Assembly (NCBI GenBank): GCA_006384855.1
Contig: VCJN01002174.1
Location: 62,001-126,000 of the forward strand
DNA: 64,000 nucleotides
Direction of reading: 5' to 3'
Origin: Tetraselmis striata
Taxonomy: Eukaryota > Chlorophyta > Chlorodendrophyceae > Chlorodendrales > Chlorodendraceae
Part shown: positions 46,451 through 58,600 of the stretch, one piece after another
How the letters are laid out: each line of letters starts with the position of its first letter
Position numbering within the stretch: position 1 is the first letter of the stretch
Translations under genes and position numbers: made by a program
Notes under the pieces: generated by a model
The model's input: only the letters and a program-made list of their open reading frames with translations
The model's database searches: none
Told to the model about the DNA's origin: nothing

Positions 46451-49400
46451 CAAGGAGGGCCCATTCCGACGCATAGACGCGGAGCCGGCATTGCGCCCAG
46501 TTTAGTCGCTCGATGCACAAAGCGGCGATGCTCAATGTCCTCCCCGGAGAAAGCGGACAACTAAGTAAGAAATCACCAACACATAAATAACATTTTCATC
46601 GACACGAAGGTGCAAACTAATTCATTACATTTTGACCTAGCGGATCGTATTTAATTGCACGGAATGCATTGTCGCTACGCAGTCTACCTCCAAGGAGGGC
46701 CCATTCCGACGCATAGACGCGGAGCCGGCATTGCGCCCAGTTTAGTCGCTCGATGCACAAAGCGGCGATGCTCAATGTCCTCCCCGGAGAAAGCGGACAA
46801 CTAAGTAAGAAATCACCAACACATAAATAACATTTTCATCGACACGAAGGTGCAAACTAATTCATTACATTTTGACCTAGCGGATCGTATTTAATTGCAC
46901 GGAATGCATTGTCGCTACGCAGTCTACCTCCAAGGAGGGCCCATTCCGACGCATAGACGCGGAGCCGGCATTGCGCCCAGTTTAGTCGCTCGATGCACAA
47001 AGCGGCGATGCTCAATGTCCTCCCCGGAGAAAGCGGACAACTAAGTAAGAAATCACCAACACATAAATAACATTTTCATCGACACGAAGGTGCAAACTAA
47101 TTCATTACATTTTGACCTAGCGGATCGTATTTAATTGCACGGAATGCATTGTCGCTACGCAGTCTACTTCTAAGGAGGGCCCATTCCGACGCATAGACGC
47201 GGAGCCGGCATTGCGCCCACCTGGGTCGCTCGATGCACAAAGCGGCGATGCTCAATGTCCTCCCCGGAGAAAGCGGAGACATAAGTCAGATTAAAGCACC
47301 ACCACATTACGAATATTCCGACGGCAAAGTGCAAAACAATTTATTACATTTTGGCCCAGCGGTTCGTACTTGATTGTGCGGAATGCATTGTCGCTATGTC
47401 TACTTCTAAGGAGGGCCCATTCCGACGCATAGACGCGGAGCCGGCATTGCGCCCACCTCGGTCGCTCGATGCACAAAGCGGCGATGCTCAATGTCCTCCC
47501 CGGAGAAAGCGGAGACATAAGTCAGATTAAAGCACCACCACATTACGAATATTCCGACGGCAAAGTGCAAAACAATTCATTACTTTTTGGCCAGCGGTTC
47601 GTACTTGATTGTGCGGAATGCATCGTCGCTACGTCTACTTCTAAGGAGGGCCCATTCCGACGCATAGACGCGGAGCCGGAATTTCGCCCATCTTAGTCGC
47701 TCGATGCATAAAGCGGCAATGCTCAATATACTTCCCGGAGAAAGCGAAGAAACAACTTTGAGTATTCCGACGGCAAGCATGTGCAAAACAATTCATTACA
47801 TTTTGGCCCAGCAGATCGTACTTAATTGCACGGACTGCATTGTCGCTACGTCTACCTACAAGGAAGGCCCATTCCGACGCATGGACGCGGAGCCGGCATT
47901 GCGCCCACCTCAGTCGCTATATGCACAGAGCAGCGAGGCTCAATGTCCTCCCCGGAGAAAGCGGAGACATAAGTCAGATTAAAGCACCACCACATTACGA
48001 ATATTCCGACGGCAAAGTGCAAAACAATTTATTACATTTTGGCCCAGCGGTTCGTACTTGATTGTGCGGAATGCATCGTCGCTACGTCTACTTATAAGGA
48101 GGGCCCATTCCGACGCATAGACGCGGAGCCGGCATTGCGCCCACCTGGGTCGCTCGATGCACAAAGCGGCGATGCTCAATGTCCTCCCCGGAGAAAGCGG
48201 AGAAATAAGTCAGATTGAAGCACCACCACATTACGAATATTCCGACCGCAAAGTGCAAAACAATTTATGACATTTTGGCCCAGCGGTTCGTACTTGATTG
48301 TGCGGAATGCATTGTCGCTACGTCTACTTCTAAGGAGGGCCCATTCCGACGCATAGACGCGGAGCCGGCATTCCGCCCATCTTAGTCGCTCGATGCATAA
48401 TGCTCAATACACTTCCCGGAGAAAGCGAAGAAACAACTTTGAGTATTCCGACGGCAAGCATGTGCAAAACAATTCATTACATTTTGGCCCATCAGATCGT
48501 ACGTAATTGCACGGACTGCATTGTCGCTACGTCTACCTACAAGGAAGGCCCATTCCGACGCATGGACGCGGAGCCGGCATTGCGCCCACCTCAGTCGCTA
48601 TATGCACAGAGCAGCGAGGCTCAATGTCCTCCCCGGAGAAAGCGGAGACATAAGTCAGATTAAAGCACCACCACATTACGAATATTCCGACGGCAAAGTG
48701 CAAAACAATTTATTACATTTTGGCCCAGCGGTTCGTACTTGATTGTGCGGAATGCATCGTCGCTACGTCTACTTATAAGGAGGGCCCATTCCGACGCATA
48801 GACGCGGAGCCGGCATTGCGCCCACCTGGGTCGCTCGATGCACAAAGCGGCGATGCTCAATGTCCTCCCCGGAGAAAGCGGAGAAATAAGTCAGATTAAA
48901 GCACCACCACATTACGAATATTCCGACGGCAAAGTGCAAAACAATTTATTACATTTTGGCCCAGCGGTTCGTACTTGATTGTGCGGAATGCATTGTCGCT
49001 ACGTCTACTTCTAAGGAGGGCCCATTCCGACGCATAGACGCGGAGCCGGCATTGCGCCCACCTGGGTCGCTCGATGCACAAAGCGGCGATGCTCAATGTC
49101 CTCCCCGGAGAAAGCGGAGAAATAAGTCAGATAAAAGCACCACCACATTACGAATATTCCGACGGCAAAGTGCAAAACAATTTATGACATTTTGGCCCAG
49201 CGGTTCGTACTTGATTGTGCGGAATGCATTGTCGCTACGTCTACTTCTAAGGAGGGCCCATTCCGACGCATAGACGCGGAGCCGGCATTTCGCCCATCTT
49301 AGTCGCTCGATGCATAAAGCGGCAATGCTCAATACACTTCCCGGAGAAAGCGAAGAAACAACTTTGAGTATTCCGACGGCAAGCAGGTGCAAAACAATTC

Positions 49401-49540
49401 ATTACATTTTGGCCCATCAGATCGTACGTAATTGCACGGACTGCATTGTCGCTACGTCTACCTACAAGGAAGGCCCATTCCGACGCATGGACGCGGAGCC
49501 GGCATTGCGCCCACCTCAGTCGCTCGATGCTCAATTACCT
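46451..49540 (+). repeat. Satellite array, 218-240-bp units with higher-order pattern
   Basis: About 13 full units plus a truncated last one. Each begins AAGGAGGGCCCATTCCGACG or AAGGAAGGCC and includes GACGCGGAGCCGGCATT, CTCAATGTCCTCCCCGGAGA and TGCATTGTCGCTACG. Unit starts are at about 46451, 46691, 46931, 47171, 47408, 47642, 47859, 48096, 48332, 48541, 48778, 49014, 49249 and 49467. Type a (first three, 240 bp) contains AAGAAATCACCAACACATAA and the three read as identical. Type b (~236 bp) contains TCAGATTAAAGCACCACC. Type c (~210-218 bp) contains GAAACAACTTTGAGTATTCC. The order is a-a-a, b-b-c, b-b-c, b-b-b-c, truncated b. Short frames inside the units repeat with the array and are not taken as genes. 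Confidence 0.92.
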
Positions 49541-49636
49541 CCCCGTCTCCTGCACCCCCCCCCCCCCCTGCTCCCCTTGACAACTCTCGCGGATGCTTCC
49601 TGCCTCTTCTGGCCACGTCTGATGAGAGGCCGGCCG

Positions 49637-52600
49637 CTACAGCTCCGCCAGCGCCGCCTCCAGCTCCGACACCTTGGCGAGCAGCGCCCCCTGGTCCCGC
49701 TTCATGCGCGCGATCGTCTTGGCGTGCCGCGCCTTCAGCGCCTCCAGCTCCAGCTCCTGAGCCGCCACCTGCTCCTTCAACTCGGACTGCGAGCGGCGGG
49801 CAAGAGGGGGAAGGGGTGGAGGGGAGTACCAGGCCAATGCAGCCACCAGTCAGCCTCAAAAACAGCGGAGGAGCGAGGCGCTGCGCCGGCAGCTCTAGGA
49901 GATGCCCTGGGTGGAGCAACACGCTGTGGAAGGGGGCAGAGAGAGAGAGGGAGACAGAGAGATAGAGAGAGAGAGAGAGACAGAGACACAGAGACAGAGA
50001 GAGGGAGAGAGGGAGGGGGACAGAGAGAGAGAGAGCGAGGGAGAGAGGGACAGAGAGAGAGGGAGATAGAGAGAGATAGAGAGACAGAGACACAGAGACA
50101 GAGAGAGGGAGAGAGAGAGAGGGAGACAGGGAGAGGCACAGAGACAGAGAGAGGGAGAGAGAGAGAGAGAGGGGGGGGGGGGGGAGAGGCACAGAGACAG
50201 AGACACAGAGACAGAGAGAGGGAGAGAGAGAGGGAGAGAGGGACAGAGAGAGAGCGGGAGAGAGAGAGAGAGGGACAAAGAGAGAGAGGGACAAAGAGAG
50301 AGGGAGGGAGACAGAGAATAGCAGGCAGGCAGACACCAAAACACAGGCGCCTCCACGGCATCAGCACGATACACCAGCGGGCATATCGGACGCAGGAGGC
50401 GCCCTTTGGGAGGAACGAAACGGGAACATGCTGGTAGCGAGCTGCGTGGGAGCTGAGTGCGGAGTTAGCGAGGGCCACATGTGGGGGGGCTGGGTGCCGG
50501 GGCGGCGTCGGCTGTTGCCATCCTCAAGTCAGTGTGTCCAGCAATGCAGCACAGGAATGGGTCCAAGTTGTTTAGTTGGGAGGCAGCCAGGACACCACGG
50601 AGCTTGGTCCCCGTGGTGGGTGTGGGTGGTCCGGGCTGGCCGGTCGGGGGGCCTGGGTGAGCGGCTGCCGCGCCGCACCTCACGGCCCTCCCCCCTGACG
50701 GGCACCGAGGCGGAGTGGAGCAGCGGCCCCGAGGGCGGGGCGTCGGAGGCGTTGGAGCCGAGGTTGATCAGGGGCGCCAGGATGGAGGTGGTGCTGCTGC
50801 ACGCCGCAAGGGTCGGGAAGGGGTGGGGGGAGGCGGGGGAGAAGGAGCGTCAGCTCCGCTGACGTCAGAAGGACAGCAAGGGCAGTGCTAGCGCGTACTG
50901 CTCCCGTCCTCCTACCCCAAGTATACGGGTGCCAACGCCTCTATAGAAACCCTTACTACAAGCCCGCAATGGGGTGTGCATGGAGCCTACAAGAACATTC
51001 GCGACGGTTCCGCTCGAGTGTCGTCCAGATCTGACCGCCTCTGGCAGGCAGGGCGGGGCCTTAGTCGCTGCGTTCCTTCTACCGCGTCGGCACTGAGGGT
51101 AATAACGCCGCGCTCCCCGGCGGGGGCATGCCCGACCTGTAGATGGTCGTCGCCAGGGCTGAGAACGGGCTGATGCTGCGGGACCCCGGCTCCAGGGTGG
51201 CGCTGCCGATCGCCTGCTGCGGGCTGAGCGGCTGTATCGGCACGGCACTGCCGCCGTCCCAGCGCTTCTTCATGGACAGGCGGTGCCGCATCATGGGGCT
51301 CTGCGCGGCGCAGCGGGGTGAGCCAGGGGAGGCGGGAAGGGGGGTGAGACGGGGGAAACACAGCCGGCGGAGCTCTGCCGGCAGCGCACTCAGCGCTTCC
51401 CCAGGTAAGGTGTGACGCCGTTGCAATGGGGCGCATGGTGGCCACCGTCCCGGTCTCCCCCCCCAATACATACACACAAGCACCTAATAATGAGACGGTT
51501 GCGATGCCTGCACTATCTGGATTACCTGAAAAGATTGCACCGGCTGGGCACTCTTGAGTACGGTCGTCGATGCGCCCATAGGCACCCGGTAAGCAGCCTT
51601 ACTTTGCCTAGCTTTAAGCGGGGGTGCATGTCACTTATAAGAACATTCCCTCAAGTTCTGCTATCCCGTCGGTACCCGTATTCTCAAGTATGACCAACAT
51701 TAACCCCCAGCCCGGCCGCCACCCCCAACACACACACACACACTGAAGGACACTGCATGATGTCTACAGTTTTTTTTCTTGGGGGGGGGGGGGGGGGGGG
51801 GGGGAGAAAATACGTGAGAGGCACCTGCCGGGCACTCTCCAGTATATCGGCATCGTACGTACACGGAGCCGCATGCGCGCTTACCCCCAGGCCGGAATGC
51901 TATCGCGGCCCGGGGCGACGCTGTGTCGAAACGATGCGGGTGTGTAAACGAGGCGGCGGGCGCTACTGGCTACTGCCATGACGAAGCTCTGTAGGTAGGC
52001 CTGCACAAGCAGTGCACTAGACCGTATAAAGCGCTATGTATCATCATAGAGATGCGGGTCACTGAATACAATGGCGGCGTCCCAACGCAGATCTAGACAT
52101 TTTGGGGGGAGGGGGGTAGCCATGCAGAGGGGCAGCGAAGCTATCCACCCCCCCGCCCCCCCCCCCCCCCCCCCCGGAGACAAAGTCTAGATCCAGGCTG
52201 CACGCATCCAGAAATGCGATACACAAAAACGCACACAGACCTTTTCTAGTTTATAATGCTATGTTGTGATAACAGCAGCCGATATGTGCCGACGCGCGTA
52301 CGAGGATATACGAGCATTTACCGCGAGTTTCAGGAAAAGGAGCAGCAATTGCGGAGAGTGCTGATAAGTGTGGGTACGTTCACCGGTCGTGCGGGCCGAG
52401 CTACATATACCGGTAGGGGCGCCACATGCAAGCCAAATATGGCATAAGGGGTGAAAAAGGGGGGGGGGGGGAGAGGTCACCGAAGTATCTGACGGCATCG
52501 GGGACAAGCCGCCGCAGTCGTCCGTCACGCTTAGCCGCGAGCGGCCTTTTGGGGCGCCCGCCACCCTGCGGCACCGCAGCAGCCGCGCTCAGCCCGACGC

Positions 52601-55600
52601 ACAGCTGCGTGCCTGTGTCATCTCTTGCGCTCCCCCATGGTCAGCAGCCGCTGCGCGCGCCACCTGCTCCCCCCCCCCACCCCTGCCCCGGCGTAGGGGA
52701 CCAACAGCCAGGACCTGGCCTCCAGAGGGCTGCACGCTACGCACTATTCACGTGGTGGACCCTATGCGGGTTCGTGCCGCTGGGCCGTAAGACAGCTGGC
52801 TTGTTAAGCATCAAATTCTAAGCTGGAACAAAGCAAGAAATTTGAAGTTGCTGGTAAGTCCGATGTGAGGCTTTTGGGGGGGGGGGGGGGGGGGGGGGGC
52901 ATTTGTGAGGCGCAAAGCCCACTGCGAGGCTCCCAATAAGGGTTCCGATAGGTGCGCCGGCACACGTATAAGATAATTCCCTGCAGAGAGTTCCGTTACG
53001 GTTTTCTCCACATTCGACCTCTGGCAGGCCGAGTGGGCACTTGGTCGCAGTGTTCCGATCACCGCGCCGGCACCCGTATGCGCACTCAAGGAGCACTCGC
53101 CCGCACGCTTGGCGACACGCGCGAGTGGGCGAGGAGCGCGCGCACCTCTTGAAGCTGAGCTCCAGGGAGCCCGACTTGACGTCGCTCAGCTTGAGCGTCA
53201 CCGGCGTCTCCTCGCCGCCCGCCGCGCGCGACAGCTCCGCTGCGCTGAGCATCGCGGTGCCCATGAAGTCGGGCGAGCCGACGCGGTCCCAGTCGAACAC
53301 CTCCAGCTTCAGGTCCAAGCCCTCCTGGTAGCGCATGAACCTGCCGTGGAGCGGAGAGAGACCGCGTAGCCACGAGCAGAGTTGGCGCCGGGGTCGGTCA
53401 GTCGAGCAATCTGTCAATGAATGAATGAATCCAATCCAATCCAATCCAATCCAATCCAATCCAATCCAATCCAATCCAATCCAATCCAATCCAATCCAAT
53501 CCAATCCAATCCAATCCAATCCAGTCAAATGCAATCCAATCCAATCCATTCCAGTCAAATGCAATCCGATCCAATCCATCCCGCAGTGAGGCAAAGCACA
53601 GCAGCCTCTGGCATGCGGCGCTCTGCAGAGGCCCGAACTCCACTTCGCACTAGCCGACAGTCCACCGGTATGTCCTCCTCCTATCTGTGCACTAGTACTC
53701 CCGTTATGCGCCAACACTTTGCGCTGCTCGCAGGCGAGTGATTGTGGACGTATGCGGTTGCTCGTGGCGGTTGCTCATTGACATAATATGTGAGACGGTG
53801 AGTTGGTGGCTGTTTTAACCAGCTTAGGATTAGGCGTCGCCAGAGAACGCCGGGTCGTAATCATCGCGCCGGACTCTCACTCGTGATTGAAAGAAGGGAC
53901 ATTGTAACTTTTACTATACGGTGAGGTACCGGATCTGCAATAGACAGTACACTACATAGGTTTCAGTACTGCAATTGTAAACAAGATAATTAGACAAGTA
54001 CATCACGGAGTAGTCCCCGGGGCCTGCTGTGTGGGAGTCATGTCAGTTGGAAGTCTACGCGGATATATACGTTGATGTCACTTAACGCATACATATACTG
54101 TGAAATGACGCACGGCAGAGGAAGTTCCACTATATACATTACTGCTGCTGAAACCACGAGCCCCGTGCCGTGTCCCAAGCTAGATTACGGGAGTCGCGGG
54201 CAGGCGAGGTGACGCGGCGGCTGGGAAGGAGAGTTGCGCGCCGGGGAGGAGGAGGGGGAGTAGGGGAGAAGGGGGGGGGGGGGGGGGGGGAGGGATGCGC
54301 GGCGCACTTGAGCTCGCGCCAGGTGGGGTTGAGCGTGTTCTTCTTGATCTGCGTCTTGTGGCGTGTCTGCCCGTAGTGCAGCACAACGAAGGGGTCGGAG
54401 GAGCCCAGCCGGTCGCATGACTGCGCGGGGATGGACCAGGGCCCGGGGGGAGGGGAAGCACATCAACCTGGCTCAGCGGCAGCTGCACAGTCACACCGAC
54501 GAGCGCGCATTGACACAGATAAGCGGTAGCCACTGGGAGAGTGGAGGGCAGCGCGAAGGGGGATGGTTGGGGGTGGCGGAGGTCGAAGGTGGGGAGATGG
54601 GAAAGCGGGGGGGGGGGGGGGGGGGGGAAGAGCAGCGGGGGCGCACGATGAGGTCGATGCCGCGGCCGACGGTGACTTCCAGCGTGGTGTCCAGTTGCCT
54701 CAGCTTTGTGCCCTCGGACACGACCGCTGGGTCCGCCTGCGTGGTGCCACACGTCCGGCTCAGCAGCGGCCCAGGGCGCCCTTGCTTGCTTGCGGTGGAC
54801 GCAGCAGGCGTGTCGGGGGAAACAGGCGGGGAGGCGGGTCGGGGGAAAGCGGAAGGGGGGTGGCGTGTCTGAGTCGCACCGAGGAGCCGGGTAGCCGCAC
54901 AGCGCGGACGAGCAGCTCGCCGGTGTCCACGCCCTGTGGCAGTCACGACAATAGGCCGGGTGTCAGTGCTGGGGGCCCGGGGGATGGGGGTTGGGTGGGG
55001 GGGGGGGGGGGGGGGCAGAGTTGCCGCGTTGACAGAGCTGCAAAGGCCTGGCTCCTGGCCAAGGAACAGTAGGAAGAGGAGGAGGAGCAGGAGCAGGAGG
55101 AGGATGTGGGGCATATGCCGGAGGCGGGCGTGCCGCTGAGCTTACTCCGATAGCAGCCCAGCAAGCCAGGGGCAGGAGGAAAGAGAAGGGGGGGGGGGGG
55201 GGGGGGGGTTGACATGGTACGGAAGGGGCATACCGTGAGCTGCAGCCATGACTCTGTGACTTCCTCCGTGAGGCTGGCAGTCTGCGGGGAGGGAGGGGCT
55301 AGGGGCTCAGCGCCTCATATGTCACGGAACCATGCGGGTCGCCGCCAACCCAGGCCACAGCACAGCGCCGGCTGGCGCGTAGTGGCCGCAAAATAATCAT
55401 CCCGCCGCAACATGCTGCGCCATTGCACTGCAGGGTAGTGTCGTGTGGTGTGAGGGGGCAGCATCGGATGCGCACATGGAACCTGCGACCGGATTGTCCC
55501 AGATGTGCAGGTGTTGTGATGGGCTGAATACCGGGTGTTGCGAGGGGCAATATATGTGGTTTGGTTGCAAGGGGGGAGGAGGGGGGGCATTGATTGAGAC

Positions 55601-58600
55601 TGACGCGAATCACAGCAACAAAGCAACGCCGCACACATTCACCAGCCCTCCCTCTCTCCGATCACGCATCGCCATTATCGCTCCTACAACTCCAACCTTG
55701 AGATTTATTCGAGTTTGCTGGTCGCGAAAATGAAGAACTGTTTTGAACTGTCCAGTCAACGTTTCCGAGCGGTATTCACAATGCATTCTGATATACTTCC
55801 AGAATAAGTATAGTTCTCCATCTTCCTAGTCGTAACGGGCTCAAGAACAATAATATGCAGCAAACCTCAAGCGCGGTTACGGTGCGCCGCTACCTTCAAA
55901 CACCCGTGGCCCAAAGAGCGGCAACAAAAAGAAACCAAACAGATCCTTCACTGATAGCATTACTGTGTCAGTCACCGAGCGGAACTGTGCCTGCACCGCC
56001 TGTGAGCTCCGTATTGAATCTGACGGGTAGAGGTGTAGAAGTTTGTATCATGGCGGTGCGTGATCGGAGGAAGGAATGCTGGCAAATGTGTTCGCTTTGC
56101 TGCTATGATTGATCTCCATCATTATCACCCCCCCCCCTCCCCCCCACTGACCTCGACCCGTTTGCAACTCAACGACATCCAATGCAGTATTCAGCAAGCC
56201 GGCGGCATTGGGCGGGAGGGCGGGCGGGTGGAGGGACGACTGGCATGGTGCGCTGCACCTTGAGGGTGGTGCGCCCGATCGCGCGGTCCGCGCTGGAGTC
56301 GTTGTGGTCCCGCACCTCCAGGGCGAGCTGCCGGCATCAGGCGCGGAGAAAGAGGGGGGGGGGGGGGGGGGGGGGGCTCAGACGCGGCGTGGCTGTCCGC
56401 AGACGACGGCCGTGTAGCGGTGTGATGGCGGAGTGGCACCTTGGCGCGGGCGGGCGCACCTTGGTGCTATACAGGTTCTCGTCCAGGATGATGACCTCGT
56501 TCCAGAAGGGCGTCAGCGTGCGGTCGATGTACGCGGTGTTGAGCTCCTGCTCCCCGTACTTGATGCGCACGTACGGGTCGCTGTGCTCGCCGCGGTGGAC
56601 CGCCGTCAGCTGGCGCGCCTCCACGATCTGCAGCAGCAACGCGTGGCCGCCCTGCACCGCCGCCGCCTTCTCCGCCGCCTGCCAGCGCAGCGCAGCGCCA
56701 CAGAGCACAGCGCCGCTGCCGGCTCAGCGCAGACGTGTGCTCGCGTGCTGAGTGGCCGCGCGAAAATGCAGTGGGCTTATAACTATGTGCACTGTAATTC
56801 CTGGAACATGTACGGGTGCAGACTGATCTATAACAAGCCTGATTTTCTAAAGCCGCAAATTGGGCTTGCCAGCGACCTACGGGTGCCGACGCAGCATTAA
56901 GAGCAATGCGAGTGAGTACCTGCCCTACTCGCCAGGGGTCAAACGTAGAAACTATAATGAAATTATAGTTTCATTATAGTTTCATTATAGTTTGAATGTT
57001 CTTATCGGTTGCATGCAAGCCCAATCTAAGACTTACAATATTATGTTTGTATCGGTGCGTAGGCACCTGAACAAAGACCCTTTAAACAACACTCAAATTG
57101 GGCTGGCATGCAACCTATAAGAACATTCGCCATAGTTCCATTATAATTTTGTCTACATTTGACCTCTGGCAAATAGGGCTGCTTCGTATTCGCAGTGCCC
57201 ATATTACCGGGGCGGCACCCTTACTTTGGCTCGCGGGTGGTAACTACATACAGTGAGTGCCGTAGCGATCCCACCGCGCGTTTGGCGGTCGCATCTGCTA
57301 TACATTGCCACAAAAATGATCTGTACACAGGTGCATGGCAAGGCAAACGACAACAACGCAATCGGTGATCAATGTATATATGGATGCCGACGTGGAGGAA
57401 GGAGCGCACCTCGCCCTTGTGGTAGTGCCACTCCCTCACGCGCACCTCCACCGACACCTGCACCTCCGGCTTCTCCTCCAGCGGGATGGTCACCTGCGCA
57501 GGCAGGCGCAAGCAGGGGGCGCGCAAGGGTGAGCCACATGCAGGGGGGGGGGGGGGGGGGGGGCGGCCAGCCTCTCGGCCAGCCTCACTCTACCGCACAA
57601 GTAACTACTCAGCTGACACTGGCTCGGTCGGTTGTCGGGGCGAGACGTCACAGGACTTCAACGACAACATCAGCCACAGTGTTGGCCGCCCACCACCTCA
57701 GGCGGTGGGCAGCTACTGATGGATTAAACTCCCATTCCATCGCCATCAACCAACCTCCTCTCCACCCTCCCGCACAGGTGGCAAGCAAGAAGCCCCTCCC
57801 CTCCCACCCCCTCCCCCCGCCGCCGCGGTCCTTCAGCGCCTATCTCGTGGAATCGCCTGCCTGTTAGTATCGGAGTGAGGGCGTCCCGGCTGCGGGTACA
57901 TAGGTGGGAGGGCGGCAGGGCACGGGGGAGTTGGGGCGTGGCAGCAGGTGGGGCGGGTCCGGGGCGGTCGCGCCTTCCAGGGGCTGCCCTTGGCGCGCTG
58001 CCTCTTGGCAAAGGGTAAGCCGCCCTCCAGCTGCCCCCACCACGCGGTGGTACCGTCCGCCATGTGGTCCAGCTGAGCAGGAAAGAAAGCGGAGGGGGGG
58101 GGGGGGGGGGATGGCGTCAGCATGGGAGGTCAGGCAGCTTTATGGCATGCCTCTGTGTTCACTGCTACTCCTGCGGTGGCTAGACGTTGCGCCCTGTGGC
58201 CCCCTCCAGGGATCGGCAGGCGGCGGAGAAGGCCTCGGCCGTGCAGCTTGTGGAGGCGCGCCAGCTGGGAGCAGGGCAATACGACAGCCGCCCGGACGTG
58301 CGCATCACCAAGCCAGACACCACCTACGCCAACACCACGCTATCGCCCTTGTGGGGCAAGGTCGCCGCCCTGAACCAAAGCAGGGACAGACTCCCCTCCC
58401 CCCGCCCCCCACCGGCAACACACACCCACTTTATCGCTCCAGCGGCTTTTTGAGCCTCTATGCACCGCAGTGGCCGGATGCAGGCTGAGCACCTGGGGAG
58501 GGAAGGGGAGGAAAAGGGGGGGACAACGAGGGGGCTGATGCCGCGCACCAGTAGGGAGGCCGTCCCGATCGACTTCTTGTTCACAAACACCTTGAAGAAC

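Noticed and set aside
46451-49540. CRISPR-like array or a family of ~70-aa genes
   Set aside because: Repeat units are 218-240 bp and contiguous with no unique spacers; the short frames recur only because the satellite unit recurs.
49310-50478. Long open frames on both strands (about 230-375 codons) across the GA-rich tract
   Set aside because: They consist mostly of dipeptide repeats dictated by GAGA/GACA sequence and cross the end of the satellite and the last intron of the SMP/C2 gene.
53421-53643. Protein of repeated Gly-Leu-Asp-Trp-Ile units on the minus strand
   Set aside because: It is the translation of the AATCC minisatellite inside an intron.
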